Shown here piece after piece: positions 27,245-39,440 of a stretch of 64,000 nucleotides of DNA. The DNA is taken from assembly GCF_036417845.1 (NCBI RefSeq), contig NC_089981.1, positions 63,577,268 through 63,641,267 on the forward strand, in the 5' to 3' direction. The notes beneath the pieces were generated by a model that searched no databases, was not told where the DNA came from, and saw only the letters and a list, made by a program, of their open reading frames with translations. Both the position numbers and the translations under genes were made by a program. Source of the DNA: Apteryx mantelli. Taxonomy: Eukaryota; Chordata; Aves; Apterygiformes; Apterygidae. The stretch's first letter is position 1. Every line of letters begins with the position of its first letter.

Positions 27245-27480
27245 TTTATTTTTGGGTCTCCAGCCAATTTTTTGTTCCATGTGGTGGCGTAACCAAGCCA
27301 ATTTGAATTAATTTTGAGTAGGATTTATGTATCAGATCTTTACTGAAATCCAAATGTATCAAATCCATCGTGTTCCCATCATCCACTAATTTTATAATTC
27401 TATTAAAAAAAGCAATCAGGTTTCTCCAGCACAATTCGTTCTTTATAAATCCCCGGTGCTGATAAATGTTTCCTTATCAT
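27245..27480 (-). mobile_element. Ancient CR1/L3-like LINE RT fragment, antisense
   Basis: The minus strand at 27246-27434 stays open and reads NLIAFFNRIIKLVDDGN followed by MDLIHLDFSKD. This corresponds to the CR1/L3 reverse-transcriptase segment NLISFYD-VTHLVDEGKAVDVVYLDFSKAFD. The DFSK motif is intact, but the residues after it have diverged. A GFIKNELC-like stretch precedes it, as in the family. No other part of the element is clear, so it is a short relic. Confidence 0.75.
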
Positions 27481-30400
27481 CTAGCTGGCTAGTGATTTTT
27501 TTTCTCCATTTTTTTTGTTTTATTATTTTACTGGCAATAGATATTCCCAAGAACTCTAAATTTGCCTTTTTCTTTTTTTAAGATCAACAGCACATAATCT
27601 CCAGGCAGCTGCCTAGTTTTCATAATTTCCACAGTAAGAAAGGTATAAATGCCATTTTCCTTTTGGTGGGTGGATAGATGGCTCGTCATCACAAGTACCA
27701 ATCCTGAAAACTTTGAGTAGCCAAACATGTGCTGTCAGTGAAACAAATGTGTGGACATTAGCTTCTTAAATTAATCCAGTCAGGTTTTTGCCTGATAATA
27801 TTCATTCTGAGCAATTGTTATTGCCTACTGAAGAAGTATCAGGAGGGCATTTTTACACATTTTTATTATAATGTTCATAAAACTGTTAAATTCAAATGAA
27901 ATAAAAATATTGTCCAAGTAAACTATATATATATTTATATGTATATGTAAGCTATGAGTATTATTAAGGCAGGCTAAGAAAAAGAACCCTATTATATCAG
28001 AATCAGATCAGTAAATTAATTTATTCTCAGCATTCGGTTGGAGATCAGTTATCAAGTTAATGCCAAAAATAAATAATCCCTGTAAATTCTAAGAAGCCAT
28101 GTGTTAATTTGGTCATAAATCTCAACTCCAAGTTTTACCAAAGTCAAAAAAATCTGTACTTTGAAGGGGTGAATATCTGATGTCTATTAATGTCTATCAT
28201 CTACACCCCAATGTCTGAATCACAACTTCAAAATATCTTTATTTGGGTCAATGTGTGGGTAGATATTCTGAGTCAGCTGTTCCCCACACTCCTTTCCTCA
28301 GATTCACTTGTCCAGATCTGCAGGAGGCACTGTCAGTGCTTTAGTCTGGAGTTTGCACACAGGCAAGCCTTTTACTGCTTACTGCTTGTGCCTGGCTTCT
28401 GTTGTTGGATAACAGACCATTTGATACAGCCATGTCAGTCCCATATTTACCAAAAAGTCCCTCTTTATTCTGATCTTGTGGTTCTTGCTTGGTTGCACAG
28501 AGAGGTGGATCACTGGAAGAAGAAACTTGATTGGTGATATCATGACATACTCTTTCCAACACAACCATTCTTGGAGACTCCAGGAGACTAGTCCTCCTGA
28601 TGTCTTGTTGATCTAAAAAGAAAGGTTTCTTTGTCTTTGATTCTTGTGGTTCGTAAGCTGTATTCATTCTGTCTTGCAGCACCTTTAAACAAATTCGATA
28701 TGAGTTCCGTCCTGGAACCATTCATTTTAATTCAAACAAGTTTGCAACAGGTCAGCACCAGTGAGTATGAATTTAAACAGTCTCATGTAAACTAGCTGTT
28801 CAAAAATATTCTTTATTTTCCACAGCATGTAAGCTGTTGGCTTTCAATTCTCCTGTTACTCAAAATACTAAAATGCTGGATATGTAAGAATAAGGTGGTT
28901 CGGTCTTATTTGGGTCAAATGTCTGGAAAAATTCCAGCATTTTATGGAAAATTTAATATAAAATCCCTACAGAAATAATGGGAAAAATATTAGCACAAAG
29001 TCTGTTCAGTCATTCAACATTTATTCATCAGCAAAATAAAAATATGTTTGGGCTAATGATAAATTTCACAGTTACCATTTCTTCTGCTAATCTGAGATAA
29101 ATATTTGTATTTTTCTTGCAAACAAGATAATTACAGTAACACTCTTACTCCTGAACAGGGAAATCCATCAGGTAGCTTCTCTTCTGAAATCCAGATATTG
29201 ATAGAGAATAGTTACTTAAAAGCTCTTCAAAATGAAATATGTTTGAATTATATAAAAGGTCTATATACCTGTGTAAACTCTTCTGCTAAATAACAGGCTT
29301 CTCAGGCGCATGAAGTTAAACACACATATCAGTAATTGATGCGTTATGTAGTTCAGTTGGGTTAGAAGGGTAGAAATTTGTTCCTGGTGTCTCATTTAAG
29401 CTTCAAATAAGGGATGGTTTGCTGGTGATTGGGAACTATTTGACTTGTGCAAGCAGCACTTGAAAAATACCTTTCTTTGGATTTAAGAACTGTGAAGTTG
29501 GTCTGATTGGTTTAACCATGGGCTAAAGGTATTTGTGGCAGTTTTGGAAGCTAGTTATTACAGTTCGACCTAAAATTCAGTAATGCCAATAGCAGACTTC
29601 TCATTGGTCTCGGAGGGTTGTCATTCCAGCCTCTGCGGAGCAGGTGCCAACACACACATACATACATACATACATGGGCGTATATACATACACTGTAGTT
29701 GCGATCTGAATTTTTAAGCAACATTTCATCAAGCTGCATTTAGACACTTGCTGGTATCACAGACTTGTGTTAATCTACACAAACCCTGTGTATCTGGAAA
29801 AAAATGGCTTCTACAACTAGAATCAATGAAAAGAGATTATTTTTGGTGGCTATTCCCTTCATATGCTACCGAAGAAATTATCTTAGATAAGAAGAAAACA
29901 TGGAAGCATTTCAGAGAACTCAGGCCTAATAAACCCTGTCTCCTAACATTCATATTCCTCAGGCTCAGAGGAGTCCTTTTGACCTGTTATATTATCTCAG
30001 GCCACAGAGCTATCCAAATTAAATGAAGATATTGGAAAATCATCAGCTTGCTTTTTAAAAAGTCACTGATTATAGATGGTGTTGTGAATAGGTTCAGACA
30101 CAGCTTCAGCCACAAATGCAGTTATGAGGTAGGCATCTATGGCTGTACACATGCTTCAAGGATATTTGAGCTGAACAGGGACTCATATCTGCCAAATCAG
30201 AGAAGAGCAGATGAAGATTAGAGAGAATCTTAGTATTTTAGATCAAATGCCCTTCCTTCTTGAAATGGCTAGAGCTACACCTGAAGAGGAAAGCAATGGA
30301 AAGGGTGTCCCAGAGAGAGCAAACCATGTCACCAGTCTGCATCTCAGCACAGATCCCATCTAGGCAACACAAATGACTGCCAAAATCAGAAGCTTTGTGA

Positions 30401-33400
30401 TGACTGACACAGTATTTTACACTGGCATGGGCATGAACAGCAACTGCCTCCTTGCAGCTACTGAGGTAACAACCAAAAGTACAAACATGTTACCCTCTTC
30501 CTTCAAATCTGGAAACCTTCTAAAATAGTCCAACCTCCTGAAAGTCCAGATTGTTTTTCAAAAATGATAGCTTTTTCTTCCATGGGTAAAAGAGTTGCGG
30601 AGAGCATTCCCTCTTCTTTGGATTCCCAAGAGTCAGAGGATCTAGAACCAAAAATTCTTGTATAAAAAGCAAATTAAATTCAAACAAGATACCTTGTCTT
30701 TTATCTCAGCAATTATTCCCATTCTGTTAATTTACTTATAAAGCTTCTGTGTAGTTCGTATAGGAAATACTTCTACTACTGTAGAACAGCCCACCATACA
30801 CTTCTTTTTGAGTACTGGTGCCTTTCTTGATTGTTTCCTCTCCAGCTTCCACAGACTTAATACAGAAAGGAGATGGCTTAAATTTAATGAAATTCTATCT
30901 GTCCAAAAGACTTATATTCAAATACCAATAACTTAAGCATGAATGTATACCAGTAACCCATCTCTCCAGCTGGTGTCACATCAGTGGAAGTCAAAACATA
31001 CTGCAGTGGTGTGGATTGCTCTGAAGAACCACCTCTCAAATGAATGATCCTGCACTGCACTGATCCATAGATCAGATATGACAATCCTAGGTAGGATCAA
31101 CTCCCTCAGTGAGTTGTGTTGCTTTCTACCCAGAGCTTTATAGTTGTGCAAAATTTTCTTCTACTAGAACAAATCCCATACCCTCAGCCTAGACACAGCA
31201 ATTTTTTCTTCATGTACAGAATGAGCTCTTGACTTGGTCGAGTGGGACTTCTGGGTTCTAGGGATGACTAGGGAGTCCAGTCAAATCATATTCAGTATCA
31301 AAAGGAAGTTTTCCTAATTCCCTCGATACATTCCTTCTTCAGAAAGACACCCAGCATTACGTCTGATGCTTGGTGGGTGAGGCTCTATATAGCAAGAGAG
31401 AGACCTAGACGTTCAGTGAATTAAAACTCAGAAAATGCATGTTTTGTTAAACTTGGGTAACCACTTACACTACCTGAATCTTAGCACTCCCTCTGTAAAC
31501 TGATGATAACATTAAGTGACCTTATAGAAAATGTATATGATTAAATGCATCCTTGTTTATGACAGTCGGATGTGTTAATGATGCAGTCTGTGCCAATACA
31601 GAAAAGAGGAAGAAATTCATTATTAGGCAGCTCAGTCCTATACCTAATGCTTAATATTGTTGCACTCACACATAGTCTTTATATTTACACTAGAAGGCAA
31701 CAGCCTTGTGATAGTCAAGATGAGAAATGACTGAGGTTTAGCCAATTTCAACAATGGATCTAGAGAGAGAAGGAAGAAACTACCTTCCTGGGCTCCTCCA
31801 AATAATTCCTCTCCCTGGTTATAGGTGATAAATGCCATAATAAAAGTTGCTGGGGTGTTCTCCTCTCAAATACAACTTAAATTATGGACACCTTCTCCTG
31901 AAAAAGACAGACACAGGAGAGGTTCTGAGCAGGTGAGCAGAATTTATTAGTCACATGGGGCTATTTGGCCTCTGTACCATGAATCATCACTGAGTCTGGG
32001 TGTATTTAGGGTTGAAAGAAGCAACAACAAATGGGGGGAGGGTATTAAATAATGATTTCCATAGAGGCCAGCCAGATTTACCCAACTCCATGAAATTTAA
32101 ACAAGAGAGCTTAGAAAATTAAAAAACAGTACATTTCAAAGGAATAAAGGGGTGTATATGTTAGCTATAGAACACAATAGCAGGATACTGAAGCAAGTTG
32201 TTTAGTGAGGTTTTTAAATTCCAGGGTCACCAAAATGCAGATGAGACATCTCTCACTATTTTTCTTTCCCTCTGACCACATCACAAATGTGAGGATGGTA
32301 CAGTGCTGTCATTGGAGCCACAGGCAGAAGTAGAGCCTAAGGCAGAGGGATGATGCCAATGGATGAAGGGAAGCACCTGGAAAGGTTGCAGCTGTGATGC
32401 AGCTTCCTTTAGCTGAAGAGCCCCATCCCCAATGGGTCAGATCAGACTGTAGTTTAAGATGATCTTTGGATCCTTCACCACTTTCATATGGGCATCCACA
32501 AAGAGAGCTGTCTGCAATTTGGCCAGGAGATCCCATTCCTCTCACTTAGTGATGCCTTCCTTGCCTGTCTGCTAGCCAGAAGCAGTGCAAAGTACCTTTC
32601 ATATGAAGACTGTGGCTGCTAGGGCAGTCCAGCTATCCTGGAGTACTGTAGTCCTTCTGGCCACTGGCACAGCTCACTATTAATCCAGCCTCTCCACCAC
32701 CTTCTGTCCTGGCTCACTGCTGAATCCTGAATCAAGCTTAATGATCAGTGATTATCTCCAGGGTGTACCGTGTCTGGGCAAAAGATGAGCCGAAGCCTAT
32801 GGGTGAAGGAAATAGTCAGCCCCTTCACCCTGCTGGCACAGGGAGACTGTCTACAATGGGGACACACTTTGTTCTGTTCAGGAAACAGATGTTCCTCAGA
32901 AGCCAAGCCAAGAGTGGGGTGTGCAACCACAAAAAAAAGCCATCACAAACCTCAGCCATTCCTCTGTGAAGTGTGTTTCTTCAGCCATGTCCTTCCTAGT
33001 ATAAATACACAGCAGCAAGGTATATTAAAAAAGGAAAAAAAAAAAAAAAAGCTGCCTCTGCCCTCTCCTCCGTATTGCTAGGAACATCCCAGACCTGCCA
33101 GTGCACCACGGCGGCTGCCTGTCCCCCAGGAGAAGATGGGTTGCAAGACCAGACCTCTGACAGGTGTCAGTCACGATCCTTAACTCTGCTGGAAGACAGC
33201 AAGGTCTTTGTCAGTGCCAGATAGGAGACCATACAGAAAAGCAGAGATTGCTGTTTGCCCCTTCAGTGATGTCTTTCACTGTGATTTCAGAGCACGTTAC
33301 AAGCATTGAGTAATTAAACAATCAAAACCAGAGTCCCCAGGCAGTTACCTGCCTTGTGCTTTAGGAATATGGTGGAGCTGGTTTTATGGTCAAGGCCCTG

Positions 33401-34199
33401 GCCTCAAAAAGCTGGATTCAGTTCTTAGATTTTTGGTGTGACCTTGGTTATGTCATTTACCCTCTTTTTACTCCTGGAGCCCCCCTGCTCCGGATGGGTG
33501 AGGGTAAATCCTGGGGATATGCCCAAATTCTCTGGTGAGGGAGATCATATAAGAAGTTAAGTAAGCAGTTCTTTCTCATTCTCTTATAATTTGCATGCTG
33601 TAATGAGCAACTGAGAAGTCTTACTTGAAGAAACAAAAACACCCCTCTTTAGTCAGCAACTGTATTCTCTGATAAAAAAATCTTGCAATTCTTGCCCTTT
33701 ATAAACTACTGTAAGGTGGGCATAAACAAACTACTATGTTTTTCTTACAGCTTACTTTATTTTCCCCAGAATTAGTACAGTGGAATGATGTGTTTTATAG
33801 GAATGATGTTCTTCTTCTCGCAGCACTTGGCCCTGGGCCAGTCGGTGCCAGAGTCCCAGTGTATCCAACCCTTTTGGGTCCAACACACCAACAGGAGCCT
33901 CCTGCCCAGCTCAGCTGCCTGGCACAGGACATCTCTGGGGCAGCCCGTGAGGGGTATGACAGCCATGGCCTGCCCAGCAGTCCCTCAGCTCCCACTGAAG
34001 TCCCCCTTCCCCCCTGCCAGGGTGTTTGACTGTGTTTTCTCTCAGACCTCACCACGCCATTTGTGACCTCAAAACCCCTTTCCATCAGCAGAGTCTGTTT
34101 ATTAGCCCGGGGAGCCTTTCTGCTTATTGCATTGCTGCATCCACAGCACCCCGTCCCCTCTGCAGCTGCTTTTGCCAGTGCCTGTCACCCTGGCGCTGT
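27481..34199. other. Intergenic, no gene recognised
   Basis: Mostly AT-rich DNA. It contains a TA-rich microsatellite at about 27923-27949, a perfect 12 bp inverted repeat (TAAAATGCTGGA at 28869-28880 and its complement at 28933-28944) and an A16 run at 33035-33050. A possible unannotated exon at 28680-28760 is discussed among the findings. The 126-codon minus-strand frame at 28341-28721 shows no known domain. Nothing else here is supported. Confidence 0.45.
29649..29692. repeat. (CA)n/(CATA)n microsatellite
   Basis: A short CA run passes into repeated CATA tetramers, with one GGGCG interruption near 29676-29680. It is ordinary simple sequence. Confidence 0.85.
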
Positions 34200-34790
34200 G
34201 CCCCCCTCAGGAACTGTGGCTGCAGCTCCGCGCTGGCGGCCGGCTGGGTCCCTCCGTGGGCTCCCATGGGGCGTCCCCGGGCCGTGGTGCCTGCCGGCCG
34301 GCCGGCCACCCTGACTGCCCAGGTGAGCGCCGCAGCCGGCCCGCGGGGCGCGCGGGAGCCGGGGGAGGTCGCGCATCACCTGACCCCCTTCAGCCAACTC
34401 GCTGAGACAAGACGTCAAGTTAATGAGCCCTCAGGTCTGTAATTAGCTGTCAATTACCTCAGATTAATCAACTCCTCGCCTAATTAAGCATAATCGGCAG
34501 GTGGGCAAAAAACGGGCCATTGTGTGGGAGCCATGAGAAAAGCATGGCTGGCAAACTTGGTTAGGATCAGCGGTGCATCCCCTGCCTCGCTGCACCGCGG
34601 ACACCCGCACGGCCGGCCCCGCTTAAAGGCGCCCCAACCCCTTTCGGCCCGCGTGCCGGGTGGGAGGCGCAAGGGGGCCGTGGGCAGGCCGCGCTCCTGC
34701 CCCGCTGCTGCCCCCGGCCCCTCGGCCAGGCGCCTCCGCTCTCCTCCGTTGGCTCCGGATGGGCGTGGAGAGGAGAAACCCCAAACTCCC
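34200..34790. promoter_or_regulatory. Orphan CpG island flanking a homeodomain-site cluster
   Basis: Two very GC- and CpG-rich arms (about 34200-34380 and 34570-34770) flank an AT-rich core at 34385-34560. The CCGGCCGGCCGG-type run near 34295-34310 is notable. No gene start is evident: the open frames here on both strands are long only because stops are rare in GC-rich DNA. An island this far from a promoter fits an orphan CpG island attached to a developmental enhancer. Confidence 0.6.
34385..34560. promoter_or_regulatory. Candidate VSX2 enhancer core, about 27 kb upstream
   Basis: Six homeodomain cores fall within about 77 bp: TTAATGAG 34420-34427, TAATTAG 34440-34446, CAATTA 34451-34456, GATTAATC 34462-34469, CTAATTAA 34480-34487 and TAATCG 34491-34496. 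An E-box CAGGTG follows at 34498-34503. The mix covers paired-like/LIM (TAATTA), bicoid/OTX-type (GATTA) and bHLH sites, a typical retinal-progenitor enhancer vocabulary. The position is close to the mouse module about 28 kb upstream of Vsx2 (from memory). Function is inferred from site density only. Confidence 0.62.
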
Positions 34791-35099
34791 AGGCATGGAG
34801 AAAGGAGCAGGGGGCAGGATGGAGAAGGAGAAGGAAATAACTGCAATTGCAGAAAAAAGTGCTACAGAGGAGCCACGTCTGGAGCCTCTGGGTGCCTGGG
34901 GGTGGCGAAGGAAGGGTCTGACCCAACAGTGCCAAACGGCTGGATTTTAGTTTTAGTTAGGATAGGAGAGGTGTCTGGAGGGACAGGGACAGCCCAAATT
35001 TTCTTACCCTCCCCATTTTCTCTCTCTAGTTACTGTTCCCTTTGCTGTGCTTGCTGTCTTCATATGTTTTGATTTCTCTCTGAATACTGGGAGTAAAAC

Positions 35100-35720
35100 A
35101 CACCTTATGTTCGTTGAGCCAGGCCTACCTTGTTTATGAGTCTACCTGCTTATGGTGTGATGAAGATATATGTAGATGGAAAATGGAGTTTCAACGGGTA
35201 TTAATTACTACCAATAAAAATGAGTCATGTTGCATTAATTTTCACGTGAAATTAACACAGCACAAATCCTACAGAGCCGTGTTTGGAGGAAGAGAGAGGT
35301 TCCCTGCCAGGGCTGGGAAGGGAGCAGGTTTCCTACCAACTTCCAAATGTTACCAGCGCGCAGCACATCATAAACTGTTCCCGGCTATGCCGGGGGGCTG
35401 GATCCTGCACAATGTGCACTAAATCCCTGCATTTTCACACCAGACACCAGCTTTCTTTTAAAGCACACAAACCACAGTACCCTTCTGAGCCACAGGTGAG
35501 ATGGGCTGAGGAAAATGCAACTCACCAGAAAAGTATTGTGCGTAATATTAAAGTGAAAGGTTTTGATTATGCGTGGAAAGTCCATTTTTTATGTAGCCAG
35601 ATTATCACCCGGTGCACTGGATTTACACTGCATTAGTGATCATCAAGATTAGAGCAGAATCCCCAGATAACAAATGGGAACACAAGACGTCAATTTATGG
35701 CATAATAGCAATAGTAATAT
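35100..35720. promoter_or_regulatory. Candidate non-coding conserved region
   Basis: This non-repetitive stretch beside the previous island has scattered TAAT and GATTA cores, including TATTAATTACTACC near 35195-35215, GCATTAATTTTCACGTGAAATTAAC near 35230-35255 (sites around a CACGTG E-box) and GATTATGC/AGATTATC near 35565-35605. The evidence is weaker than for the dense clusters. Confidence 0.25.
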
Positions 35721-38700
35721 AGCAATAATCATATTCAACCAAAGAAGGGTGTGGTGAAGGGTGAGTCAGATCCCTCTGCTCTGAAGAGAGAAGCTGCCTG
35801 CATGTGAGTGGCTTTGACTGGAAAAATCACTCCCTCGTGTCCAGAAGGATGATTTTATACTTCATTCTTGACAGAAGGGAAAAGCAACAGCCCAGCACAG
35901 GTTTGGAGGAGCTGGTGCATGCAACAACCGGCAACCGGAGGGTGGAGTTAGGAGATGCAGGCTGCCCCCTTGGCTCTGCCAGGTGTCTGTGCAGGTCACA
36001 AAAGCACCCTGGATCTCTAAAGAGAAGGTACACGTTAAGGTGCATGTTAAGGAAGGTACATTTCAGTGCCCGCAGCTGCTTGGACCCCGAGCCCTGAGGA
36101 GAGGGCTAGACTCTCCTGGTAGGACAGCTGCTTTTTGGGAAATCAGGAACCACAACAGCATCCTCATTTCCCTCAATTTATGAGTTTTTCCTTCCAGGTC
36201 CCCCTCTTCATCGCTAGGTGTCTTCCTCTGGCTGCTGCACTGGCCCCTCTCTGTGGGACCTGTCACCACGTTTCCAAGGACCAGCCCGGAGAGGGAGTGC
36301 TGAGCACTGGCCCGGAGGCCACAGCAGGAGTCGCATGCTGGGGGCCCAGCAGGGCTCTCCTGCAGCTCACTGCTTATTCACAGGAATGCTGCAGGCGCAC
36401 ATTGATTTCACCAGCTCATTCCCATTGAGAGCTGGAACACTCAAGTGACTTGCATCAGGGTTGACTAAGCATTTCTATTATCAGCTCCCTTTTTAATCAC
36501 TCATAACGCTTTCAGTCTGGGAGTGTGAAGGTCTCCAGATGTGATCTCCATCCAAGGAAGCAGTGTATGCTTTCATTTTGCTTCATTTGAGCAAAAATGG
36601 CTCAGACATTTATGAGGATAAGTGCCCAAGCCACAGAATCCTTATCCCATTATAAAACAAAATTCTATCTTTGTAGAAATGAGAAAAACAGGGAAGCAGG
36701 CAGCAGAAATTTGTTAGGGCTAGACTGATGGAGCAGCTTTCAATGATCCACTGAAAATCAATTGTGACAGGGCTGAGTTGTTACAGGTTGAAAAACTGTG
36801 CTTTGAGAGGCACTGCTATTGCTGGTGGTGTGGGACTGCTGCTAATGGCTCCAGATCTCACGGATGATGGCACTCCATGACGGGCAAGGGTGCACGGTGC
36901 TGTATGACCAACCAGTGCCTTGCTCAGGAAGCCAAGGGGCTGGCTGAGGCTGCACATAACCAGCTGGTAGCAGGTAAAACCAGATGCCTGCAGCTGCACC
37001 CCTAGAGCCCTGTGGCTGTTGGGGTAGGTCCTTTGTGAGGCCTGAGGTTCAGCTCACATGGCAGCGAGGAGGAGGGAGGTCACATGGGCAGCTCCAGAGT
37101 AGATCAGAGGAATCCAGCAGCTGTTTTGGTACGAGACAGAAAAAGGAAAGGTATTTTATATCCCTGACAGTGTTTGAACTGCACTGGTCACTCCAGCTGT
37201 ATCAGACTCTGCTGTGCTACAGGTCGTGCCCCAGCTGCGAAAACGCTCTTCTCCTTCTTGGTGCTTCCCAAACAGACACAGAGGAAGCTGGGTAAGTGAT
37301 GAGGCCATGCCCTTTTCTTAATTAAAAAAAAATGGTAAAAGCTATGACTATTTCATTAACTGGTTGGTGCAATGACTTAGAAACAAGAGTAGAGAATTTC
37401 CTGACAACCCGTAAGTCATTCTGTCTGTATATAATGCCGGGTAATTGTCAGAAAGGTGCGCCATACCGCAGTCAGTTTGCACCTCCGTAGAAGCCCTGGC
37501 TCGGACTGTGCAATACTGTAACATTCAGACCCACCATGTTTTGGTTTGGTCATTCCTGTTACCTTGATGCGCTGCCCTGGCAAGAAGCAAAAGTGGTTTT
37601 AGTGGGGGGGGCACTGCTCTTCTAAATGGTCAGTCCTACGAAAGCCATGGGCTTGTCTGGACTAGACAGTTAATTTGAGTGAGGTAGAGTGTGAGCAATT
37701 CCTGACTCTCTGTGGACACTTACCCAAAGATTATAAAAATGAAGTGCTCAGGCTAGAAAGTATCCATAAGACACCTCTTGGTTCTCCTACGCCTTTTCAT
37801 TACGTTGCAACCCACAGTCATATATCTGTGGTGGTGCAGTCTCTCCCTGTTCACATGTGAAGCTCTACTTCAGTGATAACTGTGTAACCTCACTGAAAAC
37901 AAGGGCCAGCCCCTCTATGCCGAGGGTAACAGGGACTCATACTAGTCTCCTGTGGACTGACTGTCTTAGCCTACTGCTGTCCCTAGGCCCCATACCAAGG
38001 TGCAGAGCAACCCTTCAACATCAGGCCCTAAAAAAGCAGCCAGTGAACAATTAGAGGCTCACAAATCTCATAACTATTCAGTGTCATGTGGTTGCACCTG
38101 GTGAACAACATATGACAGATTTCTTATGCTGATGGCACTAAGGATATGTGTGCACATGTGCATGTGCAAGGCTACTTAGAAGGGTGCAGCCGGATGGAAG
38201 CACGCTCTGCCAGGAACACGTAACTGTGTCAGCATGGTGGCATGCCTGAGCTCAGGAGCCTCGAGCAGGGACCAAAATATTAGGCCTGGAGTGGAGATAC
38301 TCTAGCACAGCTCCACTGCTGGGACAGAGCTGGCAAGCACCGGGCCAGCTCAGCAGGCAGAGCAAACTTGCATCTGTCCACGCCTGTCTGTGTAGACATG
38401 CACTTAATAACTATTACTGCTTTCCAGAGCAAGTTTCTAGGCTTCATTATATTTTTACTTGTCTTGCAGGGAATACAGCAGGAGCTCTGATAAATGAAGA
38501 AAAAGTGTTGCTCGCTTTTCAGAGGATTTATGTGACAGTCTCTCTTTCTCTCTCTCTCTCAGCCCAAGAAAGTCCTTCATGCCTTTCTACGCTGCTGGTA
38601 TCCCTGGGAAGCAGCAGATAACTTGCTCTGAACTCGGGACCAGCGGGCAGCATGGTGAGCGCAGCACTGCTTTCACAGCAATTTCATCAGCAATGGGTCA

Positions 38701-39060
38701 GTGCCATACGCAAAGCCGCTTACAAGCAGGCTCCAGCCAAACTCAGGCAGCTAACACCCCAAACCCAAAAGAGCTGGAACAGCAACAGGGAATGGCCGTG
38801 GTTGGTGCTGCATCACCCTCACAGGTTGTAGGAAGCAAATGCTGTAAATGATTTTAGTGGACAGCCAGACATTTTGTGGAGGGAGAGGTGGAGGGGGGAG
38901 CGGACAGCAGTGAGAGAAAGGATGAACCCAGCATTAGGCTGGAGTAGCCCCCAAGGGCACACTGTCATATTGGGCCAAAGCTCCCTTTTCCTTCACCCTG
39001 CATTTCTTCTCAGGATGCCCTAACTTTAAGACCCCTCAAAGGGAAGAGGGAACCAAGGTG
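35721..39060. other. Intergenic, no gene recognised
   Basis: Moderately GC-rich intergenic DNA. It includes a short duplicated GTTAAGG block near 36033-36052 and a (TC)n microsatellite at about 38539-38561. No gene or repeat family was recognised. Confidence 0.5.
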
Positions 39061-39069
39061 TCATGGCCC

Positions 39070-39440
39070 CTTCTTTGTTTTTAATTATTCCCCATTTTAA
39101 TCTTGATTTGCATGTCGATCTCTCAGAACTGGGCCAGGGACTCCACAAAGCCCTCGTCAGCAACTCCCCCAATAATAAACGGGAAAAGGCTTAAGGGGCA
39201 AATCACTTGCATGTTAATGAGACTGTTTGCTGGAGTCAAGAGAGAAAACAGCAAACAAACAAATGGACTGAATTCCAGCGGCAGCTGTTTGCTCCTTAAT
39301 CTCGGCTCGTCAGAGCTGCCCTTTGATGGGACACAATCTACACAAACGATTGTGCTAAATCTTCTAATCTACGTCCTCATTATTACATCCCTTCTTACGC
39401 ATGTAAATCAGGGACAAACTCATTTTAATATGTAGATAGA
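39070..39440. promoter_or_regulatory. Candidate VSX2 enhancer, about 22 kb upstream, POU sites
   Basis: It contains a perfect octamer ATTTGCAT at 39106-39113 and a second POU-like composite TGCATGTTAAT at 39208-39218. There is TTTTTAATTATT at about 39078-39089, an E-box CAGCTG at 39282-39287 and a TCF/LEF-like CTTTGATG at 39321-39328. The stretch has no repeat character and stands out from the G-rich DNA that follows. The offset agrees with the mouse module about 22 kb upstream (from memory). Enhancer identity is inferred. Confidence 0.55.

Noticed and set aside
28341-28721. 126-codon minus-strand frame
   Set aside because: A stop lies directly before the ATG, no domain or homolog is recognised, and this length is expected by chance in 64 kb.
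33035-33050. A16 run as a possible retrocopy tail
   Set aside because: No gene-like or repeat-like sequence is recognised upstream and no target-site duplication is visible.
34524-35072. 182-codon + strand frame and overlapping minus frames
   Set aside because: They overlap an orphan CpG island with open frames on both strands. R/P/G/A-rich, with no domain.
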